64,000 bases of DNA from Glandiceps talaboti (taxonomy: Eukaryota > Hemichordata > Enteropneusta > Spengelidae), in assembly GCF_964340395.1 (NCBI RefSeq), contig NC_135556.1, positions 22,831,723 through 22,895,722 on the forward strand, read 5' to 3'. Below are positions 14,301-29,326 of this stretch, piece by piece. Position numbers and translations under genes: made by a program. A model generated the notes under the pieces. That model had not been told where the DNA came from, made no database searches, and saw only the letters and a program-made list of their open reading frames with translations. Within the stretch, counting starts at the first letter, position 1; every line of letters starts with the position of its first letter.

Positions 14301-17300
14301 GTATACTCTCATAACTTATCACACACCAATACAACCCTGCAACAAAGGGTAAGAATCGTCATATTGTTAACTATTATTTACCTGTATCTGATGTATTGAA
14401 TGACGATGAACTGCTTGGTCTACTCAGAGAGGCAGCAGCTTCAGTCTTGGGTGCACGGAATCCAGACCCAACAAGACTACCCAGAGATACCCATGTATGT
14501 AAGATGTTTTCTGACATCAATAGCTTCTCCACACTAAAATTTATAACCTGGACCTACAGAAACAATGAAACAGAACAAGATTACACACTGTTGCCGAAAT
14601 AGACATTGAAATAGTACAAGATTACATGGTATTGCCAAAATGCATTACTCCTATTGTATGCATGGTAAAATAAATCCTATTCATTTATCCTATATACAGC
14701 TATCTGCCATCTGCTATATGTTTACTTTATGTATGTGGACGTAATTTTTCAATTTGAAAAAAAAATTATTACATACAAAAATATGTAGGTCAAAAAAGTG
14801 ATGAATACACTTGGTGCACTGTGACAAAATGACCCTCCCTAGCATGTTGCATTACGTAGCATCATCAGTACTTCAGATGGTGAAACTTTCCTGATATTAC
14901 ACACTGAATATACCATAGTTAAAACAGTGACTGTATACAGTCTGTATGAGGTATTAACTCTGATTTGCAAGAAGTTTCAACAGACAGACATAATCTCTAT
15001 TTCACAACAACAACAACAACAACAACACCACCTGTCTTGGTAACCTAGAGAACAATCAATGTCTATTCATTACTTTCTGAGCATTACCATTTGCAAAAAA
15101 AAAAAAAAAAAATTGATGGCTCTTGTTCAAAACACAAAGTGGTCATAACAAAGTTGTAAGAATTGACTTACTGATGAAAGGTTCTTGAGTCTACAGAGTT
15201 TCATAGTCCGTTGACCATCACACTGCACAGTCACTTTACCAACACTGGAGATACGTGCCACAGTACCTAGACCCCATTCTTTATGTCTGACAAATCCACC
15301 AAGACGTGGTCTGCTATCAATTCCACCAATAACAGCCAACACTGCCATCACTTCACCCTGAGTTTCCAACATACTACTGTCATCATCAGGTGTCTGCTCA
15401 ATGGGATAAAAGTGTGAAGAAAATAGATACATTGTAAATTAAAATAGATACCATGAGATGAAATTGTAAATTAAAATAGACACTATGAGATGAAATTGTA
15501 ATTAACATAGTGTCCATCGAAAATAAACTGTTTAAACTTTTGGGGTAACTTTGTTCAAGAAAACACCAATCTATTCACCGTCAATATCACTCACCAGTCA
15601 CACACATTCATACATACTAACTAGGTATATTTTCTGTATACTGTTACAGAGTTAGAAAGTGGTAAAATGCTACATTATACTAGGTATATAACCAAGTAGT
15701 GGATATATCAGTTGGTTTATCATACTATTAAAGTCTGATGGAGTGCTCAGAGTTAGAAAGTGGTAAAACTCCACATTATATTTGGTACGTACCTCAGTAG
15801 CCGATATTACAGTTTGTTTATCAGACACCATGTCAGCAATCACACTAAGTCTAACTGAGATGTATTCATTGATAATTCGACTCCATGAATCTAAGGAGTG
15901 CAGTTTCCTCATCAGAGACACAAGTTCTTCAGCCACAGTACTGCTGAACGATGCTGTCAGAGAAACTTGAGCTTTGGGGTGTTTCTTCTTCTTTACACCA
16001 TCAGCTGTTGGCAGAACACAATATCACCAGACAAATGTTACCCTAGAAACTTTGCATGAAATGTCTCTACATGTTTTACTGAAAGGTTTTGATTACAGTT
16101 ATGAATAATTTTTACTTGCAAGTACACTTTGATGTCTAATTTTTCAATGTATATGTCTCTTTTCCACTATGGTAAAATCCCAGTGAAAATCCTTTTTAAA
16201 GACGTCAAATCACAATACCATGGACCAATGCTGATTCTGTGGAGACATGGCGATTCTAAAGGCTTGTTTCACTGCTCCATCAAGCTCCTGACAAACTCTC
16301 TATAATCATTTACACAAGGATAACCCCACTTACTGAGTATAAACCATTCAAAATGTTACTGGTACAAACCTGTTGGCAGCAGAGATGGATCTTGAGAACA
16401 AGATAACATGACATTTCCAAGTAAGTGAAAGAGTTCATTGACCAGATGTTGCATGGTATCTACTTGCTGACAGATATCCCAGGATGGTAACACAGCACGT
16501 AATACTCTCAGAGCCAATACCTACAATTATAATGATACACAACTCATTAACAGTGTTTTCTATGTAAATTATCACTTCAAACTTCTTGACAAATAGTCCC
16601 CTGAGGTGTGAACTTAGTCAAAGATTCAAACCATTTTTCTACCCATTCACTGCTGTTCTCTGCAGATGGTGGCATTCTTTGATATGGTAAGAACTGCAGT
16701 CAAATATGTGTGGTTCTATGTGTTGAAACCTGATATACTAAAGCTTTTATTAAACTGTCATCACAGCCATCTAGAAAAACCTTAGTAAAAGAGTGTTTGC
16801 TTGATATGTCAGTGACTATACTAATTTTTAAACACTGTATTATCAATAATTTTGCACTTTTAAAGGAGAATATAACTCTAAGAAATGAAGGTATTTTTGT
16901 AAACTTTGGGTTCTCGAGTGTCATTTCTGATGATTTTGAATCATTTACATTAAAGTTCAATTCTCAAGTTTTGAAACTTGTCTGTCTTTCAATGTAGTTT
17001 CTTTCCATGGACACATTCTGCCTCATGGGAACCAGCAGACATGGATATCTAATATTAAACAGAAGATAAATATCCATGATTGTCTTTGATATGGGTATCT
17101 GTAAGTGTACTTACCTGTCTGGGTAAATTGTATGCAGTAGGTGGCATATTTCGTTCTCCAATCACTCGTAGTAACTGTTCAATCCACTGTGGTGTACTCA
17201 GTGCACAACATACTGCAGGAGATGTAGCTATACTTCTTGCAAAGCCCAGTGTTGCCCATTCACAGTATTGTAGGTAGATGATACTGGCCTTAATACCTAG

Positions 17301-20300
17301 AATACAAAAACACATTCAGTCCATCAATATTAGAATATATTAGAACCAAATGTGAGATGATTCATGAAGGTTTTCTTCTTTGTTCACAGCTAAAAACCAA
17401 CCAAATTGAATACTTCAAAGGCCTCACATATCAGAAACAATCCTTTTCATCAAATAGATGCAACACCTGTGACAACTACATCCTATTGTCATACCATCCA
17501 CCATTATGTGTGATTACACATAGTATTTCCTTTCTTCACTGTGGCATACAGCCATGCCCATCATCATGCTATGACATTTATACTTCATACTTTCTTTATT
17601 GTAGCATATTGTCATCCTGATTGCTTTGTTAGATGGTCAATCCTTACTTTCTTCATTTCAGGATATTACCAATACCAAGCTACAGGCACCATGTTAGATG
17701 GTCAATACTTACTTTCTTCATTGTGGCATGTATTGTCATGCCCAGCACCATGTAAGTTGTTCAATACTTACTTTCTTCATTGCGACATCCAGCATCAACC
17801 AATGTCCTCAGCAGACCACAGACTGTCCTGACAGCTTCTTTCTGCATATTTTCAGCATGTACACCAGTACATATAGCAAGGGATCTCAGGAGATGAATGC
17901 CAGCATAGTGAATTAACACAGTAGGATGACTACTCTCTCTCATATGAGTCACCACTGGAATTAAACCAAAATCAATGTCAATTAACTCTTTTGAAAGTTA
18001 TGACTGATTATGTTACAGCATACTGTAAACTTAGATATTTTCACGACTAGAAAATTTGGCAATTTTACAGTCTTCAGTTTGTTCTCAGAGACTTACTAAT
18101 TACAAAACTGGTACATTGTGTTCATCTACAAGAAGCCATTTAAGTCACTCCTTATTTTTTCATATTTGTTGTCCAGCAAAATAAACAAAATAAGTCTTCA
18201 GTGAAAATTTCCAAGTTTACAGTATTTTGTATCTTCTATGGTTTGATATCACTACTTTTATGATAATTCTCATCAAAGTCTATTCAGCAACTAGATGACA
18301 CTAGATGACGGTGAAATATCATAGACATGACTGCAATATTTTCTATGAAGGTGGCAACTAAATGAAGTCTATGTGCATTTCCAAATCATTTTTACAGAAG
18401 TTCTACTCAAAATATAAAGTTCACAGTATGGGTATCTATTCAAGTTTTACCAAATTTGCCACTCTGATATTGAGATTCCCAAACATTGCCAAAAAAAAAA
18501 CTACTGGCATGTCATTATTCAAAAAAGTAAAAAAATTGTTCTGAAATTATTAAAATCCCAAGAATTGGTGTGTGTTAATACCTGGATCAATTTCAACTTC
18601 TTTGTCATCTTCTTCTGTACTCTGCATTGGAGGTGGTCCAGCTAGTTTTAAGTCATATTTGCCTTCTTTACCCATTCTATAGGAGTTGGTACTTCCAGTA
18701 TCCCACTGCACTCTGATCCACCCATCTTCACCTAGTTCACCAATCACTCTACCTTCACTAGGTGGAGGACCATCCTACAATGACAAAATCAATGAGATTA
18801 TGATGGTTGCAAATAATACCCTGAAAACAATGACAGAACAACAACATATAATATTTCTCACTGATCTCCCCATTTCCAGTCATGTCCTCTGTCAACCCTG
18901 CTATCTATTTTAATCATAATAGCCAATTAAGGTCCACTGTACCCAGATACCTAGTCTTGCTGCTAGACGTTCGGGCTTTCTGTCAATACTATAAGCGAAC
19001 GAAGTTCGCAGTGAGGGCTTGGATGCTCCATCCTTGATAGCGATGTTCGGTCGTGTGTCATATTTTATCGGAAGAACATCCGAGGTCTAGCAGATAGACT
19101 ACCAGATACCCTTGTATCCATAATTCATACATACTTATCTGATCTCCGCTTTCATTTTTTGCCTCTGTCAACCCTAGTACCTATTTCCAGTCCTGTTCTC
19201 TGACAACCCTTGACCCTATTATACACATGTTCTTATCTGATCACTCTATTTCAAGCCCTGTCCACCCTAGTACCTATTTCAAACTATGACCTCTGACAAT
19301 CCGAATACCTATCATTCACATGTTCTTACCTGGTCTCCCCATTTCCAGTCCTGTCCTCTGACAACCCTGGTACCTATTTTCATCATAGTAGCTAGTTCAG
19401 GTCCACTGGTAGGTAAAGGTGCTGGTTGTGGCTGTGATTTAGTTTCTTCTACTACAGCAGCTACATGAGGTTCATCATCCTCTTCCTGTGATTCTGGGTT
19501 AGGACCTAATAGATACAACACACAATGTACAGAACATTTATTTCATATACCGGTAGTTTAACTTGATAAATTACATCTGTAACTCAAAATTAATGTATTT
19601 AACATATGAACACATCAATGGTACCTTGTGTCAAATTGTGGATAAGACGTTTCAACAAATACAGGCAACACACACAAATTCATGCACTTGCATGCAAGCA
19701 CACACACACATCCCTGTAACATACCAATGTTTCAACAAATAGAAATACATGCAACACAAAGTCAAGCGCTCACCCACACACACCCACACCCACAGACACA
19801 CCCCCCCCCCCAACCACACAGTCATTTGATTAACATACCTGCTAGCCTCAGTACAGTCTGTGTAAGACCTAGAACACCAGAATTCAGCAGCAAACTGAGA
19901 CTGTTGGCCTGATGATCTGAAGTGAGCATAGTCAGCATAGCTAGTAGAAACCTAGCCTGTGGTAGAGTTCCTAGACTATTACCATTGCCATATGCTCTAC
20001 TTGGATTTATACCAGAAGTCTTGAATAGGTAGTCAGCACTCAGTACAGCCTCTCTCAGTGTGTTGATGGCCCATGTGTGCAACTTTGCAAATGTGATTTC
20101 CATTATCATACGATTATATGTTGGGATCAGGTAGATATTCTTCAGACAGTGTGGAAGTGGCTCACTGGGATAAATAAGAAAGCCATAAATCAGACTACCC
20201 AATGACTAATGCAACAACAGAAATAGAGGAAATTGTGGAACATAGAACTAATGTGTCTCTAAATATCACCTAATTATAATAAAGAAATATTAAATTCTGT

Positions 20301-23300
20301 GGTTTTCACCACCTCAAATGGTTCAACATTATGTCAGACTTAAATACTCTGAATTTCTGTATGTGTGTACATGTATGCGTGAGTTTGTATGCATGTGTGT
20401 GCATGCTTACACACACACCTAGAAAATTCCCAACTCCACAGTGAGTCAAACCCACAATCTAACCCCTTCTACACGTCATTCTGAACCCCACCAACTTTTC
20501 CACACAAAGCTAGTACAGTACTGGTTCAATTTAATCTATTCTTACTGTATTTTACTCATCAATGGCTAAAACAAAGAACCTGATGTCATTTTAAAATTTC
20601 ATGTCCATTCATTGATCAAGAATTCTCTATACTTATTCTATAGTCAGGTTCTATTTGTAAACCATCTGTATGTTGATTCCCACCTGTTATTCTTTGTCAA
20701 GGGCAGTAGACCCTGCCAACCACATAGGATATTATATCGTACAGACGGGATAACAAAGTCTTCCTCAACAAGTCCAAGCATAGCTTCAATACCTTTCTGA
20801 CGAATTTGAGCTCTGTCCACCTAAAAATCCAGAGGGAAGGAAAACAAAAAATGTATTATTCAACTGTTCCAGTAGTTACTGGTAATTTGAAATGTCTGTG
20901 ATCAGACTGTTGTTTTATCCATGGTCGACAATTAAAACTGGCTTTGAAGGTGCCAAAAGTCTTCTCCTTATCACACTATCAAACTGATATACACCACTGC
21001 TACAAAAACAACAGTAGATGCCTCTGATGTATGTAGGTTCACACAATGCTTCTATCAGTTTGCTTTATATGTCTATGACAGTTAGTCAAATTCTATAATT
21101 CCTCTGCCTCCTTACAATAAATTTCATGTCACAGTTTCTGACTTACCTCTTTAAAAGTTTACTGTGCCACTGAAACACACTGTGATTCACCTAAAATAAT
21201 TATGCTTTTTTCTATGTCTTCTTACCTGACAGATGAGTGATTTACGTAGATTTTCAACATTAATTGGGTCTTCAGCCATGGAAAATTCTACAATCTTCTG
21301 CATAAGAGCCATTTCTGTAGTTGCACCAGTCATTCTCTGTCTCAACCATTTGAATTTCCTGGCACTTGTGATTGCACTCAAAACGGCTTTCCAGGAATCC
21401 TGAATAAACAGTAAACAAAATCAACCTAATTCTCACAATCTTCTCCCAAGTATGCAAAGTACAACAGACATTATATATTTCAGTTTCCAGTTCTAAAAAG
21501 ATCAACTCACAGTATCTACTGGCAACTATTTTGGATGCCAAATTTTGACCTGATCTTGTTACTACAATAGAGGGATAAATCTATAAGTTCCAGGATATGA
21601 CGAAACTACAAGTAGATTACTGTTCAGACAAAGAATCCTACTGCTTTCCATAAACATGGATGCATTAGCAAGGATAAATAACTTCAATGAACTTAAGACA
21701 TAATCCACATTAAACAAGGAAAATTTGCAAACAAAATGGCTGCTCGGCAGCCATATTGGATCGTATCATGAAACAAATTGACGTGCATATGTATGCCATT
21801 GTATGTTACCCCTGTACCAAGTTTGAAAAAAATTGGTCCAGGCATCTCCAAGAAACGGCTGCGGACGGACGGACGCACAGACAGACGGAACCCAATCCAT
21901 AAGTCCCCGTCCCGGACTTCGTCCGGCGGGGACTAATAATACTGCAATGGCATTATGCGTATATCCTTGTTCACCTCATCACCTCCATTGAATGTTCTTT
22001 TGCTCACCAAACACTGTACATTAAATCTGTATGCATTCAGTCTAGCATCAAGCAAGAAATGACACCTGAGATCACACAAGTACGCCCTCCATATTTTGCA
22101 TGGCTACAAATTGTACAGACAAAATACAAAAGAAAGTTTTAATGTTCCTACCTTAGATTGAGAAACAATTATTCTATGTTATCTTGTATTTTTAAATAAA
22201 TTCTTACCTTATCCTTGGCTGTTTTTTCATGTTTAGTTGACGGTTTAGCTAAAACTTTGACAACAAATCCACTGTCTGGTTTTCCTTCACTAGCTCCAGC
22301 ACTGCTTTTATCTGGTTTGGCTGCACCTATCAATGATAAAATTAGAAACGGTCTCTATAAATGTTAAACTGGAGTACAAAACTAGCTTTTAGTTAATCTG
22401 TTTTTTATACTCAATTACTAGACTTTACACAGACAGTACTGATACTGTATTGCTTTGAAATAAATACAGATTCAGGGCTGAATTGCTGATAAAATTCTTC
22501 TTAGAAAACAAATACCATAGTCCGCATTTCCGATTTGACACTATATTGCTGGACTAAATGTTAAGAGTTAATTTCAATTATACACCAGTTGTCAACTTAT
22601 GTTTTTCTCATATTTAACATTTTCAAATATTAATATTTAACTCACATAATTAATCTAAGATTCTAACAACTGCAAGTTTTAGGATAATTTGCCTTTCTTT
22701 ACCCTTTTTTTTGATAATCTCAAGATGATGAAAATCAAATAAATGAAAGTCTTCAAAATAAATGAGTGACAATATGGGTAATAATATAATTTCTTTTCAA
22801 ATACACCTGTCTTACCTTTGGTCCGTCTGTCTCGAATCATTTTGTGAGTGATACTTTTCCATCTTGGTGGTGTACTCAGAATTTTGAGTCGTGATGCAGC
22901 AGAGACTTCATTCCCTACTGCAGGTCGAAGTTCATTGAATATAAATAAACAACGCTCAACTACAGGTGCACATACTTCTTTGTAGGATCTCCCTAGATCT
23001 TGATGAGCCTGTATAAAGAGAAAACATGACAGTACAACGTTTCATAAGAAATCACTGCACAAGTGAGATATGACTGTCAGTAATTTCACTGAGAAGTTTA
23101 GAGATGCACTTGGCAAATACATTTCCATATTGGTCTAAATTAGCATTTTTGTCAGAGTATAATATACTAGTATAATATTGCCAAGTTTTCACAACCTGGG
23201 TTCTTCATCAATATTTTATTTTATTTTACCAGATTTCCTCTCTCACAAATTTTAAGTCTAGGGAAAGCACTGTAAATGAATATATGTCATCAACTAGGCA

Positions 23301-26062
23301 ATGATTACAAACATGATGATCGAGATAGTTTTGAGAATGAAGTATTCATATACGAGGATAGTTATTTGTTTTAAACCACCACTTCTTACATTGATTGTTC
23401 ATAGGGTGATTGCACCTAGGAATTAGTTTCATTTGCTACCAACAACAGGAAAGTGGACTATTTAGGCGTTAGTCATGTACATCATTTACCACTACTGATT
23501 TGTCAATCCAAGGCCTTTAAATTTGGGAAATCTTTTCTTTCAAATCAATTATCTCTGACAACCCTTGGGATGGTACAATACCCTCAGAAGTGTCCTACTA
23601 ATTGGAAAGCATAATTATACAACTATACCTTCCTATTATATGCATTACCAACACAGGCAAAAAGCTGTCCTTTTTTGTCAATTGTGTCACTATTACACTG
23701 AATCCTACAAGTAAATCTGTATAGGAATGCAAAACAACCATCTCACATACCTTGATTAGTGAACATTTCATCTGAAAGACAACTTTACACATTTCAGCAA
23801 TAGATCGTGGTAAGCTGATGTGTCTATGATGACCTGAAGCATCACCTTGAGCTCCATGTTCTGCCATTGCTAGCGCTGCATGTCCCAAGTCTAGATGTTT
23901 CATTAAACATGCAGTCAGTAATCGACCAGCTTCTTCTACAGGATGATCATATGGGAATTCTATCGGCATTATCAGATTGTGATGTTTACAGTATCTCTCT
24001 GTGTAAGACATGAATGTTCTTACATGTGCATCTTGTATTTTACCTTCTGCTATAGCTAACAGAAATGGACCAGATGGGTCTGCTTGAGACACCTGTCTGG
24101 CAAAGAGTTTCTGATTCTCTTCATGTTTAGTTGCAAAGCACATGGCAGATGCTTTGGCTTCACTTTTCTCTTCATCACATGGGCTGATAGGATGGTATAA
24201 TTGGAGTCCGCCAGCAAAGATATCTGACTTCAACCAATGTTCTAACTCTTCCTCTACTGTAGACACTGGTGTGCTATGTGCCTGGTGGTTGGCATGGAGA
24301 CCAAGTAACAAACCAAGTACACGCTCTGTGTCCATGAGTGGTGACGATACAGTACTGACATCAGTGGATACAACCAGATCTTGTTCAGGCTGAAGAAGAT
24401 AAATACACCAGTTAGATGTAGTAACTTTGATTTCACACTTTGCATTTATCGCTTTAACGACTACGTTGGTTTCTGTAATTACACCCTATATATATAGGGT
24501 GACAGGCTTTAAAGGTTTATGGTTTCACTTTTGAGCACACTGCTCAAAACTAAGCCAAACTATCTGTAAGTGTAGTAATGTCTGTTGGCATCTCTTTGAC
24601 ACAGTTGTTGCACATCATTTTTGAGTCATGTTTTTCTAGACTAATAGTAGTACAAACATTTCATCATAAAGTGTAACCACTGAAGACTATTTATCAGAGT
24701 TATCTTTACATCAAGTGACCACAATTATACTTACCTCAACATATACACCAACAAAGAAAGCTTGCATCATCTCTCTGGCTTCAGAGGAATGCTGGGCTTC
24801 TTCAAAATCTTCAGTAGCATCCCGAGCTGATGAAACAGGGAAAGCAATGTTATTCAACTATTAATTATGCACTCATACATAGTTGACATCAAATGCAATA
24901 TTGTAAACTTGAAAAAGATTATCTCCACATCTTTTACCTCATTTCACAGAGGAAAGAGAAGAGCAAATTAAGAAGTTGTTAACATGTCTTTTGTAGCCAT
25001 GTTCAACATTTATACAATGCACCAGACTCAATGTTGTACAAATTTTAATCTCTAGAACCAGCTGCCATAAAAAAGCATTGAGTCTTCCAGGACAGAAATG
25101 TAATGATTTACTAGTATAAAATCTGGTCATGATAATTCGCAATTTGGACATCAAAGTTAGCAACGTAATGATTTCTTTCTGTGTCAAGAAGTCATTAAGT
25201 CCTTGTTACAATGTAAAAATGTTTACCTGCAAAGTTTAGGAGTGTATCACTTCCACAGGGTGCCTGTGACTGGAAGTCTTTGACATCATACACTTTTCCA
25301 TGGATAACAATCCACAGTCCACCATCTTTGTTGTGGTTTTCAAGATCAGCTTTGCGAATCAATGGAACATCATCACTTCCTCTGTGTGGAATATTACCAA
25401 ATGTTGATCCTCCTGGAAGAGATACATCAAATTGCATATGTCTTTATGTGTCTCAAAGTATACATAATTCTTAAAAGGGTTGTCAGTGGCCGGGGTTCGC
25501 ACCCACTCAGTGGTTTGTATTACAGTGACTATAGTGTGGTTTTGAGTGCGTGTTGAACTCTGAAATGTTAAGTTTTATGACAAGCAGTGTAAATCAGTAT
25601 GACTTATTACATGTTTATTATTAGACATACCAATGACACCTGGCCAGGCAAGATCTTCAGAATCTTCTTTCTCCAATCCTGGAGCTAGTCTGTTGAATTT
25701 GTCCAGTAATTCTAGTAGACTGCCTAGCATTGGTATGGCATTACAGGACAACATAACAGCAGATGATTGTACTTGTAATAACACCATACATACAACTAAT
25801 TCTGGTAATAGTACACCTAGAAATATGCAAACATAGATATATTGAGGTGTGATAATAAGTTTAAACAGTCCCTATAATAATAATTGTACAACTAATTCTG
25901 GTAGAAATACAAGTGGAACACATAAACAGAGATATACTGGGTATCTCTTGGCAACTTGGTTGTACCAATTTCATACATTAACATAATTCAAAATTTTATT
26001 TCAGTGTATTATCTCTATATCTTAAGAGGTGTTTGTGTTTGCTTGTTATTGTGCTGTTGGCT

Positions 26063-26139
<77 letters not shown>

Positions 26140-29100
26140 TTGTTTTTGTTGTTGTTGTTGTTGTTGTTGTTTTTGTTGTTGTTGTTTGTCTCTTTGACAT
26201 AGGCAACTGCTGCAAACAACTTGTGTTAGTTAGATAGGCAGGTTGTCAATAAACATACCTGATATGTCTGACTCTATGACATGGGCTACTGCTGCAAAGT
26301 GTTTGCAACTTGTGTTAGCTAGGCTGGCTGCTACCAATAAGACATCACTCACATGAGAACACAATAGTGATATGTACTTGCATAACAGAGAACACGCTCC
26401 TTGAAGTTCTGGGTCTGGAAGAGTATTTAAAACAAAAGTCATGTAATGTTTGTAAGTTCACAAACTTTTAAGAGTTGTACACTTAAGAATATCAATTGTG
26501 TAGAATATTAATTGTACAACTTAGGCTTTAATTCAAGCTTAACCACTGGTCCATTACATAAAATTATGCAACATACAACACTCTGAGTTCATCTCCATTC
26601 AAAACAAGTGCCAAACAAGAACCAAATTTTTGGTGATGTACACAGATTATACCACATAAGCTATTAAAATATCTTTTAGCATTGTGCTTTCGATCTGTCT
26701 CAGTCCGCATTAGAAAGACAAAGTCCCTAGTTACAGCCTACCACTACATGGCGATATAATCAGCCGATTGTAGATGTTAGGTAGTTTGATGCCCCTATCT
26801 CTGTTATCTTGGGATTGTAGGGTCTGATGAGGATCATCGATCAACACATCAAAAACTCAATGCCATAAAAACTTTGAATGCTTGAGTGTTATACATGTAA
26901 CCTAGTATGTAAATCATTTGATCTACAAAGCTGATTAACATTTTGGTCAAATCTTTGGTATCATAACTTTTAAATTTAAAGTTTGATGATATCTGACATA
27001 AAAATGTTAGTTTAGAACACCACAGTAACAGTTCTACCAACCTGATAAAGAGCCTGCTTTTGTCTTGTCCTCTTCTCTTGGGAAGAGTTCACCCACAAGA
27101 AGACGTTGAAATCGAAGTAACAGTTCTAAAGAAGCTGATCTTTCTACTCTAGGTGACTTAAGTCGTTCATCTGATGTGCTCTCTAGACTCAAATCTTGTA
27201 GTTTTGTCAAAGTAGTACTTGCAGCATTCCTGGAACACATGATAGAGGGAGATATTCAACAATAATTTACTTTAAGCCAAGCACGAAACAGTAACAAAAC
27301 ATGTATATTTTTATCCTTATTTGACCCTTCAGCAGTGTTTTCAAACACATTTTCCCTTCTGAATGTCAATAAATTCACACAGACTGGCAGATTGATTTGG
27401 TGATGTTAAAAACATTATTACATGAAATATTTGATAAAATCTCTACATAACAGTACCTTAGTAGTTGTTGCACCAACTGTAGCAGTGGTATACTAGTAAT
27501 TTTACTCTCCTTCTTCTTAGATGTTTGACTTTTCTCTTTTGTTTTAGTTTCTTTCTTTTTCTCCTCTGATTTTTGTGCCGATGGAGGTCCTGGTCCTTCC
27601 CCACCCTCCTTGTCATCACTGCCTTGTTCCTCTTTATCTTTCTCCTTCATCCCTTCAATGTCTTTCACTTCAGTTTTCATAGCAGCCTGTAAAGCTGACT
27701 CAAGTCCTCCGTCAGCCATAAGACTGCTGACTAACAGGTCCATCATGAAACGACGACCGGGTGTCATGGTAACATTCTCTCCAGCTGTAAATAATGAAAT
27801 CACACATTTAATAACTAGTCAGTACAAAAAAATATTTCCTACTACTGAATTTTGATTCACAGAACTTCACAACGCAATTTTAATTATCAACTCTTAGCTT
27901 ATCTAGTATAATTGCTGAATTTAGTATAGTATAATTCACAAAGGAGTTAAACTGGTTAGCTGATTTCATTACTGTTTGTGTTATTTAAGTACCTCACACA
28001 TTATGCTTTCATGGGATACTTGACAGATTTCTGTACTTGCTTATTGCAAACTAGTAAAATATTTACCTATTATTGTTTTATAAATAATTGGAAAAATATC
28101 AACTTTTAGGAGGGGGAGGGGTCCTTTCAAGCCTTACATACGTGACCACAGAGGTGGTTACCACAGTCATTAAGTTATGATTAAGTCCTATTCTGAAAGC
28201 ACTCTACGTAACTACTGGCATTATTTTAATGTTACTCACCTGCTGTAGGTAAGAGAGATGACAGGGCCCGTGCTCTTTCTTCAGCTGTGGGTAGTAAGAT
28301 AGACCAACCACTCTGTAGGGTAGACTGAGCTGCAGATTGTACAGTTGATAATACACCTGCATTGCTGGCTAGATCGACTACACGTTGTTTGAGACTGGAC
28401 AATAAAGATCCACCAAGACCTAGGCCTAGATCTTCTGGGTTTTCATTTTGAATGATAGCTGCATGTAGCTGTAACAAGAAAAGAAATACATTGTCAGCAA
28501 ATAGTCACATAGTACTGCATATAACAATTAACAAGCTGAACATGACACTACAGGTTTTCATTTGTACATTTTTCATCAAGATAAAAGCTTTGTTTAGTTT
28601 GCGATATAACTATAATTCTATAGTATTTTGCAAAGGATCAATGCCCTATGTAATTTGATATTTAAATAGGAAGGAATTTTTGCACATGTGTTTATTGACA
28701 AATGAATAAATGGTTCATAAACCCTTATAATAATTTGCACAGTAACAATGCATTATGATTTGGACACAGTAATACTAATTTGTTCACAGGCATCAAGCCA
28801 GCATACACAGTACTATCAATGACCAACAGAGAGGTAATTCAACAAATAAGAACTGGACAGTTAACCCTCTTTCTACCAGTAGGATATGCATTTGCACCCA
28901 AGAAACCAAATTGGGAAAAACATGATATTTTTGGATAGGCAATCATAACAAAATTTGTGAGAAGTTACAGCTACTGGTGCTTTCAGCTCATCAAATCTCA
29001 CCTGTAATCTGAGTAGATTCAAACCAGCTACTGCCATACACTCCTTTTCTTGTGGTGGTGGCCAGTCACAACGTCCATCTAAGTCATCACACACCTGACT

Positions 29101-29274
29101 TAACAGCTGATCTAAGTAATCAAATGTGGTCTTACATACGTCTACACAGAATGGTACTTTGAGATTTACAGTCCAGTGTCCACTAGATGACCAGGCAAAA
29201 CTCTACACAAACAGAATAGAATTCAATCATATAAATGCAGGCGTTCAGTGGTAACAAGTTTCAGTATTTGTGTG

Positions 29275-29326
<52 letters not shown>

